Source: Rhodobacter sp. (GTDB taxonomy: Bacteria > Pseudomonadota > Alphaproteobacteria > Rhodobacterales > Rhodobacteraceae). From it: a stretch of 56,596 nucleotides of DNA. Shown here one piece after another: positions 32,611-41,182 of this stretch (positions are counted from its first letter, which is position 1; every line of letters starts with the position of its first letter). A program made the position numbers and the translations under genes. Location: NCBI GenBank assembly GCA_013821825.1, contig PNJK01000016.1:1-56596 (forward strand), read 5' to 3'. Under the pieces are notes generated by a model. The model saw only the letters and a list, made by a program, of their open reading frames with translations. It searched no databases and was not told where the DNA came from.

Positions 32611-33012
32611 GTGCTTGCTCCCGAACTGCCACTGCAAGACGCCGACCAGGCCGCCAAGGCGCTGGAAACGGTCGTTGGCTTTGCCCGTTCGGGCGGGCTT
32701 TGGCATCGCGGCGACCAGGGCCAGCTTCTTGTGCAAGGTCAGCCCGAGGGCAATAGCAGGATCGATCACATCGCCCTGACCTTGCCCGACATGGACGCGG
32801 CCCTTGCCGGTCTGCAAGCGGCAGGCACTGCGCTGGATCCGAACGTCACTCCGGGCGGCCCGCAGTTCATGCCGGAATTCTGGGAGGACGGGTTGCGGTT
32901 CGTCCATGTCTCGGGTCCCGAAGGTGCCCATGGCCTCTGGTCGCGCCAGCTGGTGTCGGACCTTGCCAGCCCCCTGCAAGGCCCCGAGGGGCTGATCCTT
33001 GCGCCACTCTAG
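32611..33012 (+). CDS. VOC/glyoxalase-superfamily small protein
   Basis: A 133-residue protein with the beta-alpha-beta-beta-beta halves of the vicinal-oxygen-chelate fold: RIDHIALTLPDMDAALAGLQ opens the second half and FWEDGLRFVHVSGPEGAHG closes it. Members act as glyoxalase-like, dioxygenase or resistance proteins; the activity here is unknown. It uses a GTG start with GAGGTAA seven bases upstream. Tight spacing on both sides (nine bases) places it in the aldo/keto reductase-zapE operon. Confidence 0.7.
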   Translation: MLAPELPLQDADQAAKALETVVGFARSGGLWHRGDQGQLLVQGQPEGNSRIDHIALTLPDMDAALAGLQAAGTALDPNVTPGGPQFMPEFWEDGLRFVHVSGPEGAHGLWSRQLVSDLASPLQGPEGLILAPL

Positions 33013-33021
33013 GCCTGCGGG

Positions 33022-34101
33022 ATGCGCCAGACCCTGACAGAGATCTACGAGGCCCGCGTCGCCACCGGCACTCTGCGCCCCGATCCCGCGCAACATGCGG
33101 TGCTGGCCCCGCTGGAAAGCCTGCGGGCGTGGCTGGAAGAGAACGCCACCCGCCGTGTCGGTCTTTTCGCCGGTCTTTTTGCCCGACCGATCACGCCGCC
33201 AAAGGGCATGTATCTGTGGGGCGGGGTCGGGCGCGGCAAGTCGATGATGATGGACCTTTTCACCGACGCGACCGACATGCCGTTGAAACGCCGGGTCCAT
33301 TTCCACGCCTTCATGCAAGAGGTGCATCAGGGCCTGCACGCGGCGCGCAAACGCGGCGTCGAAGACGCAATCGCCCCGGTGGCCGAGGCGATCATCCGCG
33401 ACACCCGCCTTCTGGCCTTCGACGAGATGCAGATCTCCGACATCACTGATGCGATGATCGTCGGGCGGCTGTTCGAAAAGCTCTTCGCCGCCGGGATCGT
33501 CGTCGTCACCACTTCGAACCGCCCACCGCAGGACCTTTACAAGGACGGCCTCAACCGCGCTCTCTTTCTGCCCTTCATCGCCCTTCTGGAAGACCGGCTG
33601 GATGTGGTGGAACTGGAAAGCCCGACCGATTACCGCCAGCACCGCCTTGCCGGCATGCAGGTCTATTTCCACCCGGCCCGCAGCGCCACCAAAGACATCG
33701 CCGCCCTCTGGACCGATCTTACCGGCGGCGCCCCCGAGGCGCCACTGACGCTGACCGTCAATAACCGTAGCCTGACCCTGCCGCGCTTTGCCAATGGCGT
33801 TGGCCGCGCGAGCTTCTGGGAACTTTGCTCCAAACCTCTCGGCCCTGCCGATTTTCTGGCCATTGCCAATACGGTCCGGGTGCTGATTCTCGAAGACATC
33901 CCGCAGCTTTCCGCCGCCAACTACAACGAGGCGAAACGTTTCGTAACCCTGATCGACGCGCTGTATGAGGCGAAGGTGCGGCTCATCGCCTCTGCCGCCG
34001 AAGCGCCGGAACGGCTTTACATCGAGGGCGAAGGCGCATTCGAATTCGCGCGCACCGCGAGCCGCCTGCGCGAAATGCAGGCGGCTGATTGGGGCGCTTG
34101 A
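33022..34101 (+). CDS. zapE: Cell division protein ZapE (AFG1-like ATPase)
   Basis: A 359-residue P-loop ATPase of the ZapE/AFG1 family, linked in E. coli to Z-ring regulation under stress and low oxygen. Walker A is GGVGRGKS (67-74), Walker B is LLAFDEMQ (130-137), and sensor-1-like VVTTSNRPPQDLYKDGLNR follows. The RVHFHAFMQEVH stretch is a family hallmark. The length is normal and no insertion is seen. It is the last gene of a three-gene operon. Confidence 0.93.
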   Translation: MRQTLTEIYEARVATGTLRPDPAQHAVLAPLESLRAWLEENATRRVGLFAGLFARPITPPKGMYLWGGVGRGKSMMMDLFTDATDMPLKRRVHFHAFMQEVHQGLHAARKRGVEDAIAPVAEAIIRDTRLLAFDEMQISDITDAMIVGRLFEKLFAAGIVVVTTSNRPPQDLYKDGLNRALFLPFIALLEDRLDVVELESPTDYRQHRLAGMQVYFHPARSATKDIAALWTDLTGGAPEAPLTLTVNNRSLTLPRFANGVGRASFWELCSKPLGPADFLAIANTVRVLILEDIPQLSAANYNEAKRFVTLIDALYEAKVRLIASAAEAPERLYIEGEGAFEFARTASRLREMQAADWGA

Positions 34102-34140
34102 TGTGCTGCGGCTGACCGGAGATTAGTCAAACTACCGGTC

Positions 34141-34587
34141 TTATTTGATCGCCCGCTTCGACACGCTCGCGGCCAGCAGGTCAGCGAATTTTTGGTTCAC
34201 GTCACGATGCTTCGCCTCGTCGGCGCGAACGGCGATCACGACGTCGCGCAGGCGCGCGTTCGGGGCCAGGTAACGGTATTCCAAGGCGATCTTCGGGGCA
34301 GCGACATCTTCGACCCGGCCGGCGTCGATTTCGGCCAGATACAGCGTGTAGCTGACGACCGCTTCCTCTTCCAGATAGCCCGCCACGCGGTGCGCGGTCT
34401 TCGGCGCGAAGAGGTAGAGGAAGAAGCACGTGTTGAAGAACACTGCCTGCCCGAACATGATCAAGCCCCGCTCCGGAAGCGTAGGCTTGGCGGTGTGGAT
34501 GAAAGTCATCAGGTGCATCCGCTCGTTCTCGGCCTCGTCCAGGAATGCGCGGATCCAACCCTGATCCTCGCGGATGAGGCGCGACAC
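34141..34587 (-). pseudogene. aox: Alternative oxidase, N-terminally truncated
   Basis: The C-terminal two-thirds of a di-iron alternative quinol oxidase. The iron-ligand motifs ENERMHL, LEEEAV and RADEAKHRDVN are present, as is FFNTCFFLYLFAPKTAHRVA. The first helix with the leading Glu ligand (L-E-T type) is missing: the reading frame begins with GTG at 34587 only 16 bases after the TSUP gene stop. The normally conserved His after EEEAV is Val. With one iron ligand absent it should not be active, unless a start in another frame upstream is used, which was not found. It is most likely a deletion remnant. Confidence 0.7.
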
Positions 34588-34602
34588 TATGCAGCTGCAG
34601 TT

Positions 34603-35367
34603 TCAGCCCTGAACCGCCTGCCACAACAGCCGGAGCGCCATGGCGGTCGAGGTGACGACCAGAAGCGGCTTGATCAACCCGGCGCCGATCCGCATCGCCA
34701 GCCGCGCGCCAAGGCTTGCGCCAGCGACCTGCGCCGCCGCCATGGCCAGCCCCACCGCCCACCACGTCGCGCCAGTCGGGATGAAGACCAGCAGGCTGCC
34801 GACATTCGAAGCAAAATTCAGCATCTTGGTATGCGCTGTCGCCTTCAAGACGCCGTAGCCCGCCAGCAGGACGAACCCCATCATGAAGAACGACCCGGTT
34901 CCCGGCCCGAAGAAACCGTCATAACCCGCGACCAGCGGGACCAGAGTGGCGGCAAAGACCGGCGGGCTGATCCGCGCTGCATTTGCGTCATCCGACAACC
35001 CCGGCTTCAGCGCGAAGAAGAGCGCGACCCCGATCAGCACCACAGGCATGACGATCCGCAACACCTCGACCGGGACCAGATGCGCCACCAGCGCCCCGCC
35101 CGCCCCGGCCATGGCACTGATCGCCGCCATGCCCAGCTGATCCCGCGGCCGGACATGGCCAGCCCGCGCATAGGCGACCAACGCCGCCCCGGCTCCGAAA
35201 CTTCCCTGCAGCTTGTTGGTCGCCAGCGCCTCGACCGGTGAAGCACCGGCAAGCAGCAGGGCAGGGACCGTGACCAGCCCGCCGCCGCCCGCGATGCTGT
35301 CAACAAGGCCTGCAACAAAGGCGGCGAGGATCAGCAGGAGTGCGACCTCCGTCGCAACCTCAAACAA
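34603..35367 (-). CDS. TSUP-family (TauE/SafE, DUF81) membrane transporter
   Basis: A polytopic inner-membrane protein of about 254 residues, with eight predicted helices in two repeats and the family motif GLVDSIAGGGGLVTVPALL at the N-terminus, mirrored by GYDGFFGPGTGSFFMMGFVL in the second half. Members export or import sulfite, sulfoacetate or other organosulfur anions; the substrate is not deducible here. A TTG start at 35367 overlapping the GNAT stop is preferred because family proteins start just before VATEVALLL. ATG 35406 would lie inside the GNAT gene. It is the third gene after serB and the GNAT gene. Confidence 0.85.
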   Translation of the reverse strand: MFEVATEVALLLILAAFVAGLVDSIAGGGGLVTVPALLLAGASPVEALATNKLQGSFGAGAALVAYARAGHVRPRDQLGMAAISAMAGAGGALVAHLVPVEVLRIVMPVVLIGVALFFALKPGLSDDANAARISPPVFAATLVPLVAGYDGFFGPGTGSFFMMGFVLLAGYGVLKATAHTKMLNFASNVGSLLVFIPTGATWWAVGLAMAAAQVAGASLGARLAMRIGAGLIKPLLVVTSTAMALRLLWQAVQG

Positions 35368-35830
35368 GATCGAACCGCCGGTGAATCCGCCCGACGATCG
35401 TGCCATCGCTTAGAGCAAAGCCGGGATCGCCGCCGATATCGCGGAACCCGATGCGGGCGTAATAGGTCAGGCCCGGTGCATTGTCGGCCCGGATCCAGGC
35501 AATGATCCGGTCGATATCGCAGGTGCGCAGCCGTTCCAATGTGGCCGCGAAGAGGGCTGCCCCAACTCCCTTGGCTTGCAGCCCCGGGCGGACAAACGTC
35601 CCGATATGCGGGTCGTGATCCCACCATCCGACCGACTGCCATCCGATGATCGCGTCACCATCGACGGCCACGACCGAAGACAGCACGTCGCGCCCGTCGA
35701 CGAAGTGTTCCCGCACAACCGATGCTGTCATCGGCGTTTCATGCGCCGTCGTGCCACCCGCAGCGATGACCTCGTTGAGAAGCGAAGCCATATCGCCGGA
35801 GTCCGATGATGTCGCAATGCGAACGATCAT
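35360..35830 (-). CDS. GNAT-family N-acetyltransferase
   Basis: A 156-residue acetyl-CoA-dependent transferase. The core motif A is GTFVRPGLQAKGVGAALFAA (R/Q-x-x-G-x-G/A) and motif B is NAPGLTYYARIGFRDIG. It resembles phosphinothricin/methionine-sulfone-type acetyltransferases, but the acceptor is unknown. Its ATG overlaps the serB stop (ATGA) and its end overlaps the transporter start, suggesting one operon. Confidence 0.85.
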   Translation of the reverse strand: MIVRIATSSDSGDMASLLNEVIAAGGTTAHETPMTASVVREHFVDGRDVLSSVVAVDGDAIIGWQSVGWWDHDPHIGTFVRPGLQAKGVGAALFAATLERLRTCDIDRIIAWIRADNAPGLTYYARIGFRDIGGDPGFALSDGTIVGRIHRRFDLV

Positions 35831-36702
35831 TCGGCAAACTCCCCGCGCGAGTAACCTTGCAGGTAAAGCAGCGCCGTCAGGTCGCCATGGTTGATGCGGA
35901 TGTCACATTCGGCCTGCACCCGGGGCTTTGCATGCAGCGCCACCCCGGTCCCTGCCGCCCGCAGCATTGGCAGGTCGTTGGCTCCGTCGCCGACCGCAAT
36001 CGCCTCGGCCGGGGTGACCCCCAGCCGCGCGGTGATCTCGCACAACGCATCGAGCTTGGCTTCCTTGCCCAGGATCGGTTCGGCCACTTTGCCCGTCAGC
36101 GCCCCGCCTTCGATCCCCAAGGTATTCGCCCGTGTCTCGTCAAACCCCAGCCAGCCGGCCACAGCCGATGTGAAGGCCGTGAACCCGCCCGACACCAACG
36201 CCGCATAGGCGCCATTCGCCTTCATCGTTGCCAACAGCACCGTACCGCCCGGCATCAGCGTGATCCGGTCGCGCAGGACCTGCGCGATCGTGTGCTCTGG
36301 CAAGCCCTTCAGCAGGCCCACCCGTTCCCGCAACGCGCCCTCGAAATCCAGATCGCCATTCATCGCCCGGGCAGTGATATCCGCCACATGCGCCCCAACC
36401 CCGGCCTCGTCCGCCAGCTCGTCGATGCATTCCTGCCGGATCATCGTCGAGTCCATATCGGCGATCAGCAGGCGTTTCTTTCGCCCCTCGGCCGGCTGCA
36501 CCACCATGTCCACGCGCAAGCCTTGCAGCCCCTCCCAGACCTCCCAACGGTTGGCCGGCACGACTTCCACCGCGAACTCCGCCGCCACTCCGGGGTCAAG
36601 CCAGCGCGCGTCGCCTCCGCCCCAGGCATCGCGCAGCGATTCCACGATCATGCGCTCCAGCACGGGTGTTTCGGGATTGGTAAGCAGGGTCACGACGTGC
36701 AT
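35827..36702 (-). CDS. serB: Phosphoserine phosphatase
   Basis: Last enzyme of serine biosynthesis, 291 residues, HAD superfamily. The nucleophile motif is [11 protein letters not shown] (D-x-D-x-T) near 84-94, motif II is VSGGFTAFT, and motif III is [10 protein letters not shown]. The N-terminal 80 residues are an ACT-like regulatory region starting [11 protein letters not shown]. The start at 36702 is the first ATG of this region; the longer ORF has no ribosome site and would overlap the serC leader strand. It stands head to head with serC-serA, so the whole pathway is gathered around one divergent promoter. Confidence 0.93.
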   Translation of the reverse strand: MHVVTLLTNPETPVLERMIVESLRDAWGGGDARWLDPGVAAEFAVEVVPANRWEVWEGLQGLRVDMVVQPAEGRKKRLLIADMDSTMIRQECIDELADEAGVGAHVADITARAMNGDLDFEGALRERVGLLKGLPEHTIAQVLRDRITLMPGGTVLLATMKANGAYAALVSGGFTAFTSAVAGWLGFDETRANTLGIEGGALTGKVAEPILGKEAKLDALCEITARLGVTPAEAIAVGDGANDLPMLRAAGTGVALHAKPRVQAECDIRINHGDLTALLYLQGYSRGEFAE

Positions 36703-36856
36703 GGCTGCAGTTTCCGATAGTGAACGGGCCTGTCGCTTTTTCGCGACGATGCGGCGCATTACCGCGATTTTTTGCCTTGCACCAGTCCGGGGCGCCCCTT
36801 ATTCACGGCAGCGGGACACCCTTCCCCAACGAAGGGCTTTTAGCTGGAAGGCTACC
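36703..36856 (+). promoter_or_regulatory. serC leader region with alternative hairpins (serC RNA motif candidate)
   Basis: Just before serC the plus strand can form CCCTTC-CCCAAC-GAAGGG (36819-36836) followed by CTTTT, a terminator-like hairpin. The same CCTTCC (36820-36825) is exactly complementary to GGAAGG (36846-36851), the serC ribosome site, so the two folds are mutually exclusive. A GC-rich palindrome (GGGGCGCCCC, 36789-36798) lies upstream. A 'serC leader' RNA of alphaproteobacteria whose last stem overlaps the serC ribosome site is known. The match here is by position and structure, not by alignment. Confidence 0.6.
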
Positions 36857-38014
36857 ATGACAGAGCTTACCCCGCCGGCCAAGCGCCCGGCCAATCCGCG
36901 CTTCTCTTCTGGCCCCTGCGCCAAGATCCCCGGTTTCTCCCTCGACATGCTCGCCGATGCGCCGCTGGGCCGCTCGCACCGCGCCGCGGTTGGCAAGGCC
37001 AAGCTGAAAGAGGCGATCGACCTGACCCGCGAGATCCTCGGCGTTCCCGCCGACTATCGCATCGGCATCGTTCCCGCCTCGGATACCGGCGCCATGGAAA
37101 TGGCGATGTGGTCCCTGCTGGGCGCGCGTCCGGTCGAGATGCTGGCCTGGGAGTCGTTCGGCGAAGGCTGGGTCACCGATGTGGTGAAGCAGCTGAAACT
37201 GGACGCCAAGGTGCGTATCGCGCCTTACGGGCAGATCGTGGATTTCGCCGAAGTTGATTTCAACAAGGATGTCGTCTTCACCTGGAACGGCACCACCTCC
37301 GGCGTCCGCCTGCCAAACGGCGACGCGATCCCCGCGACCCGTCAGGGCCTGACCATCTGCGACGCGACCAGCGCCGCTTTCGCGATGGACCTGCCGTGGC
37401 AGAAACTCGACGTCACCACCTTCTCCTGGCAGAAGGTGTTAGGCGGCGAGGGCGCGCATGGCGTGATCATCCTCTCGCCCCGCGCCGTTGAGCGGCTGGA
37501 GAGTTACACTCCCGCCTGGCCGCTGCCAAAGATCTTCCGGCTGACCGCCAAGGGCAAGCTGATCGAAGGCATCTTCGCCGGTGAGACGATCAACACCCCC
37601 TCGATGCTGGCAAATGAAGATTACCTTGTCGCGCTGAAATGGGCGAAATCCGTGGGTGGGCTGAACGGCCTGATCGCCAGGGCGAATGCGAACGCCAGGG
37701 TTGTTCACGACTTCTGCGCCCAGAACCCCTGGATCGCGAACCTGGCGGAAGACCCGGCGACGGCATCGACCACCTCGGTCTGCCTGAAATTCACCGATCC
37801 GCGCATCGCCGATGGCGAGGCCTTCGCCAAGGCCGTCGCCAAGCGGATCGAGAAGGCCGGCGCAGGCTTCGACTTAGGCGCCTACCGCGACGCGCCTCCG
37901 GGTCTGCGGATCTGGTGTGGCAGCACGGTGGAAACCGCCGATGTGGCGGCACTAATGCCCTGGATCGCCTACGCCTTCCACGCCGAGATCGCGGCGGTTT
38001 CGCAACCTGCATGA
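36857..38014 (+). CDS. serC: Phosphoserine aminotransferase
   Basis: PLP enzyme that converts 3-phosphohydroxypyruvate to phosphoserine, 385 residues, in the alphaproteobacterial SerC subgroup. N-terminal [56 protein letters not shown], and the PLP lysine in [14 protein letters not shown] are clear. GGAAGG lies five bases before the ATG at 36857 and can be hidden by the leader hairpin. It is separated from serA by an 87-base stretch carrying a palindromic repeat. Confidence 0.95.
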   Translation: MTELTPPAKRPANPRFSSGPCAKIPGFSLDMLADAPLGRSHRAAVGKAKLKEAIDLTREILGVPADYRIGIVPASDTGAMEMAMWSLLGARPVEMLAWESFGEGWVTDVVKQLKLDAKVRIAPYGQIVDFAEVDFNKDVVFTWNGTTSGVRLPNGDAIPATRQGLTICDATSAAFAMDLPWQKLDVTTFSWQKVLGGEGAHGVIILSPRAVERLESYTPAWPLPKIFRLTAKGKLIEGIFAGETINTPSMLANEDYLVALKWAKSVGGLNGLIARANANARVVHDFCAQNPWIANLAEDPATASTTSVCLKFTDPRIADGEAFAKAVAKRIEKAGAGFDLGAYRDAPPGLRIWCGSTVETADVAALMPWIAYAFHAEIAAVSQPA

Positions 38015-38016
38015 CA

Positions 38017-38072
38017 GAGTCGGGGCAAGCCCCGACCTACCCAACATCGTAGGTCGGGCTTCAGCCCGACTC
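38017..38072. repeat. REP-like double palindrome between serC and serA
   Basis: Two 24-base arms, GAGTCGGGGCAAGCCCCGAC + CTAC and GTAGGTCGGGCTTCAGCCCG + ACTC, are inverted copies around an 8-base spacer. Each arm is itself a small hairpin (GTCGGGCTTCAGCCCGAC type). Such GTAGGTCGGGCTT...CCCGAC units are scattered through many alphaproteobacterial genomes as REP/BIME elements. Here it may stabilise serC mRNA or reduce readthrough to serA. Confidence 0.75.
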
Positions 38073-38101
38073 TTCCCAAAGACATCCAAGGACCCGAACA
38101 A

Positions 38102-39694
38102 ATGCCCAAAGTCCTCGTTTCCGACGAACTCTCCGAAACCGCCGTCCAGATTTTTCGCGATCGCGGCGTTGAAGTGGATTACCTCCCCAAACTCGGCAAG
38201 GACAAGGATGCGCTTGCCGCCGTCATCGACCAGTATGACGGGCTGGCCATCCGCTCGGCCACCAAGGTTACCGAGAAACTGCTGGCCAATGCCACGCGCC
38301 TGAAGGTTGTCGGCCGCGCCGGGATCGGGGTCGACAACGTCGACATCCCGGCGGCCTCGAAAAAGGGGGTCATCGTGATGAACACACCCTTCGGCAACTC
38401 GATCACCACGGCGGAACATGCCATTGCGATGATGTTCGCCGTCGCCCGGCAACTGCCCGAGGCAAACGCCTCGACCCATGGCGGCAAATGGGAAAAGTCG
38501 AAGTTCATGGGGGTCGAGCTGTTCAACAAGACCCTCGGCGTGATCGGGGCAGGCAACATCGGCGGCATCGTCTGCGACCGCGCGGTGGGCCTCCATATGA
38601 AGGTCATCGCTTACGACCCCTTCCTCAGTGAAGACCGCGCCAGGACGCTGGGCGTCCACAAGGTCGAACTGGACGAACTTCTTGCAAAGGCGGATTTCAT
38701 CACCCTTCACGTGCCCCTGACCGACAAGACCCGCAACATCCTGTCGAAGGAAAACCTGGCCAGGACCAAGAAGGGCGTGCGTATCATCAACTGCGCCCGT
38801 GGCGGTCTGATCGATGAGGCCGCCCTGGCCGAAGCGTTGAAATCCGGCCATGTCGCCGGGGCAGCCCTTGACGTGTTCGAAACCGAACCCGCCACCGAAA
38901 ACCCGCTTTTCAACCTGCCGAATGTGGTGGCGACCCCGCACCTTGGCGCCTCGACCACCGAAGCGCAGGAAAACGTGGCCCTGCAGGTGGCCGAACAGAT
39001 GGCCGACTACCTCTTGACCGGCGCGGTCCAGAACGCGCTCAACATGCCGAACGTCACGGCGGAAGAGGCCGTCGTGATGGGCCCCTGGATCAAGCTTGCC
39101 GGCCACCTTGGCAGCTTCATCGGCCAGATGACGGATGAACCGATCAAGGCGATCAACATCCTTTATGACGGGAGCGTCGCGGGCATGAACCTTGCAGCCC
39201 TGAACTCGGCCGTCATCGCCGGGGTGCTGAAGGCGCAGAACCCGGACGTGAACCTTGTTTCCGCCCCGGTCGTCGCCAAGGACAAGGGCATCCACATCTC
39301 CACCACCCGGCAGGAAAAGACCGGAGTGTTCGACGCCTACATCAAGGTCACCATGGTCACTGACAAGCGCGAACGCTCGGTCGCGGGAACCTGCTTCAGC
39401 GATGGCAAGCCGCGCTTCATCCAGATCAAGGGCATCAACATCGACGCCGAGATCGGCGCCCACATGCTTTACACCACCAACGAGGACGTGCCCGGCATCA
39501 TCGGCCTTCTCGGGATGACCATGGGCAAGAACAACGTCAACATCGCGAACTTCACCCTGGGCCGGTCTGGCATCGGCCAGGACGCCATCGCGATCCTCTA
39601 CCTCGACCAGCCGATCGACCCCAAGGTGATCGAGACGCTGGAAGGAACGGGCATGTTCAACCAGGTAAAGGCCTTGCAGTTCGAGGTCGGTTGA
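38102..39694 (+). CDS. serA: D-3-phosphoglycerate dehydrogenase
   Basis: First enzyme of serine biosynthesis, 530 residues, the long form. The NAD fold carries VVGRAGIGVDNVD and the GxGxxG segment VIGAGNIGG, the catalytic Arg/His stretches INCARGG and TPHLGAST, and FETEPA between them. The C-terminal 210 residues hold the intervening (ASB) domain and an ACT domain (HMLYTTNEDVPGIIGLLGMT) that gives serine feedback. It lies after serC and the repeat, with AAGGACC near the ATG. Confidence 0.96.
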   Translation: MPKVLVSDELSETAVQIFRDRGVEVDYLPKLGKDKDALAAVIDQYDGLAIRSATKVTEKLLANATRLKVVGRAGIGVDNVDIPAASKKGVIVMNTPFGNSITTAEHAIAMMFAVARQLPEANASTHGGKWEKSKFMGVELFNKTLGVIGAGNIGGIVCDRAVGLHMKVIAYDPFLSEDRARTLGVHKVELDELLAKADFITLHVPLTDKTRNILSKENLARTKKGVRIINCARGGLIDEAALAEALKSGHVAGAALDVFETEPATENPLFNLPNVVATPHLGASTTEAQENVALQVAEQMADYLLTGAVQNALNMPNVTAEEAVVMGPWIKLAGHLGSFIGQMTDEPIKAINILYDGSVAGMNLAALNSAVIAGVLKAQNPDVNLVSAPVVAKDKGIHISTTRQEKTGVFDAYIKVTMVTDKRERSVAGTCFSDGKPRFIQIKGINIDAEIGAHMLYTTNEDVPGIIGLLGMTMGKNNVNIANFTLGRSGIGQDAIAILYLDQPIDPKVIETLEGTGMFNQVKALQFEVG

Positions 39695-39703
39695 TCGATC
39701 TTC

Positions 39704-39732
39704 CGTCGGCCGGATCCAGACCCCGGCCGACG
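39704..39732 (+). terminator. Hairpin after serA
   Basis: CGTCGGCCGG and CCGGCCGACG form a perfect 10-bp stem with a 9-base loop ten bases after the serA stop. No T-run follows (CACAAGG). It may end the ser transcript or act as an attenuator before the cupin gene, whose ATG is only 14 bases further. Confidence 0.55.
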
Positions 39733-39745
39733 CACAAGGCGAGCC

Positions 39746-40351
39746 ATGGCTACTCTCACCCCGCTGCTCAACGCTCTGGCCGATCTGACGGAGACCGAGC
39801 CAGGGACAGAGGCATTCGTCACCGCCAACATCCTGCGCTCAGCCGCCAGCACTAAGAAGTTCAGGCTCGAGCCGCCGTCGATCCTTGACGCCGAAATCCG
39901 CGCCGCCGCGCAAAGCCCTGATGCTCTGCCAGCGGCCCGGCTTGTGGCAGCCGCCCAATCCTTCCTGCTCTGGCAGGCCAGCCCCGCTGCCGCCCTGCAA
40001 CCCTCCGGTCTTGCCGCAACCAAGGCCGTGGTCACTCTCGTCAGCCCCGAAGGGCCGATCCATGCCTCAGACATCCGCTGCGGCCTCTACTTCCAGGCTC
40101 CCGGCACCTACTACCCGCTTCATGCGCACAACGCTGCCGAGACCTACACCATCCTTGCCGGAACCGCGCTCTGGCAGGCGGGCAATGATCGCAGCCCGCG
40201 CGATCCTGGCGCGGCCATCCATCACCCGCCCCGGATGCCCCACGCCATGCGCGCGGGGCCCAATGGCTTTCTGGCGATCTGGCGATGGTCCGGTGACATC
40301 GCTTTCGAAAGCTACCACATGATCCCAGACCCGGAAGACCCGGCCCGATGA
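39746..40351 (+). CDS. Cupin of the dimethylsulfoniopropionate lyase family
   Basis: A 201-residue protein whose C-terminal cupin resembles the DddL/DddQ-type DMSP lyase family. The first metal motif reads YYPLHAHNAAETYTILAG (H-x-H, E and Tyr) and the second HPPRMPHAMRAG; the end FLAIWRWSGDIAFESYHMI fits the same family. The N-terminal helical half (ALADLTETEPGTEAF) also occurs in it. If active it would cleave DMSP to dimethyl sulfide and acrylate, but many members have no tested activity. No ddd transporter or acrylate genes are nearby. AAGGCGAG precedes the ATG. Confidence 0.6.
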   Translation: MATLTPLLNALADLTETEPGTEAFVTANILRSAASTKKFRLEPPSILDAEIRAAAQSPDALPAARLVAAAQSFLLWQASPAAALQPSGLAATKAVVTLVSPEGPIHASDIRCGLYFQAPGTYYPLHAHNAAETYTILAGTALWQAGNDRSPRDPGAAIHHPPRMPHAMRAGPNGFLAIWRWSGDIAFESYHMIPDPEDPAR

Positions 40352-40444
40352 TTGCAGCCCCTTGCCCTTTCATCTGCCGATAAATATCCCGCGAGAGGTC
40401 CGGAGCGTGTGAAACCATCCGGGCGCGGGCATAAGGCTCTTCAA

Positions 40445-41182
40445 ATGCATTTCTACGCCATAGGCGACATCCACGGACACCTTGGCCTTCTGCAGGCCGC
40501 GCATAAGCTGATTGCCGATGACATGGCCCGCCATGGCCCCGGGCAGGTGGTGCATGTCGGCGATCTTGTGGATCGTGGCCCCGACAGCCGCGGTGTGATC
40601 GATTTCCTGATGCAGGGCATTGCCGATGGCCAGAACTGGGTGGTCCTGAAAGGCAATCACGACCGGATGTTCACCCGCTTCCTGCGCGACCCCCATGAAC
40701 CCGAACCCGGCCTGCGGTCCGAGCTTTCGTGGCTGCATCCCCGCCTTGGCGGGCCCGACACGCTGGCCTCATACGGTGTGGCCAACGCGGGCGACCGCCC
40801 GGTCGCCAAGGTCCATGCCGATGCCACCGCCGCCGTGCCGCAGGCCCATCTCGACTTTCTGAACGCATGCCCGACGCAGCACCGCGCGGGTGAGGCGCTT
40901 TTCGTCCACGCAGGCATCCGCCCCGGCTTTGCGCTGGAAGACCAGTCCGAGACTGACCTCGTCTGGATCCGCGATCCCTTCCTGAAATGGACGGCCAGCT
41001 TCGGCCCCCTCGTCGTGCATGGCCACACTGCGATCGACCAGGCCACCCATTATGGTAACCGGCTGAACATCGACAGCGGCGCTGCCTACGGCGGCCCGCT
41101 TTCCGCCGTGGTGATCAAGGGGCGCGAGGCCGCCCTTCTGACCCGGGAAGGGCGCCGGAAACTGATACCCGCCCGGCTCTGA
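40445..41182 (+). CDS. Serine/threonine protein phosphatase-like metallophosphoesterase
   Basis: A 245-residue PPP-type phosphoesterase related to bacteriophage-type PrpA/ApaH phosphatases. All metal motifs are present: GDIHGH (7-12), VGDLVDRGPDS, LKGNHDRM, a His in FVHAGIRPG and VVHGHT near the end. It may remove phosphate from Ser/Thr or Tyr, or cut dinucleotides. The start at 40445 places the first motif seven residues in, as usual; the longer ORF adds 31 residues without support. Confidence 0.88.
   Translation: MHFYAIGDIHGHLGLLQAAHKLIADDMARHGPGQVVHVGDLVDRGPDSRGVIDFLMQGIADGQNWVVLKGNHDRMFTRFLRDPHEPEPGLRSELSWLHPRLGGPDTLASYGVANAGDRPVAKVHADATAAVPQAHLDFLNACPTQHRAGEALFVHAGIRPGFALEDQSETDLVWIRDPFLKWTASFGPLVVHGHTAIDQATHYGNRLNIDSGAAYGGPLSAVVIKGREAALLTREGRRKLIPARL

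Noticed and set aside
34141-34587. Functional short alternative oxidase
   Set aside because: The first helix with an iron-ligand Glu is absent, and no upstream start in frame could supply it.
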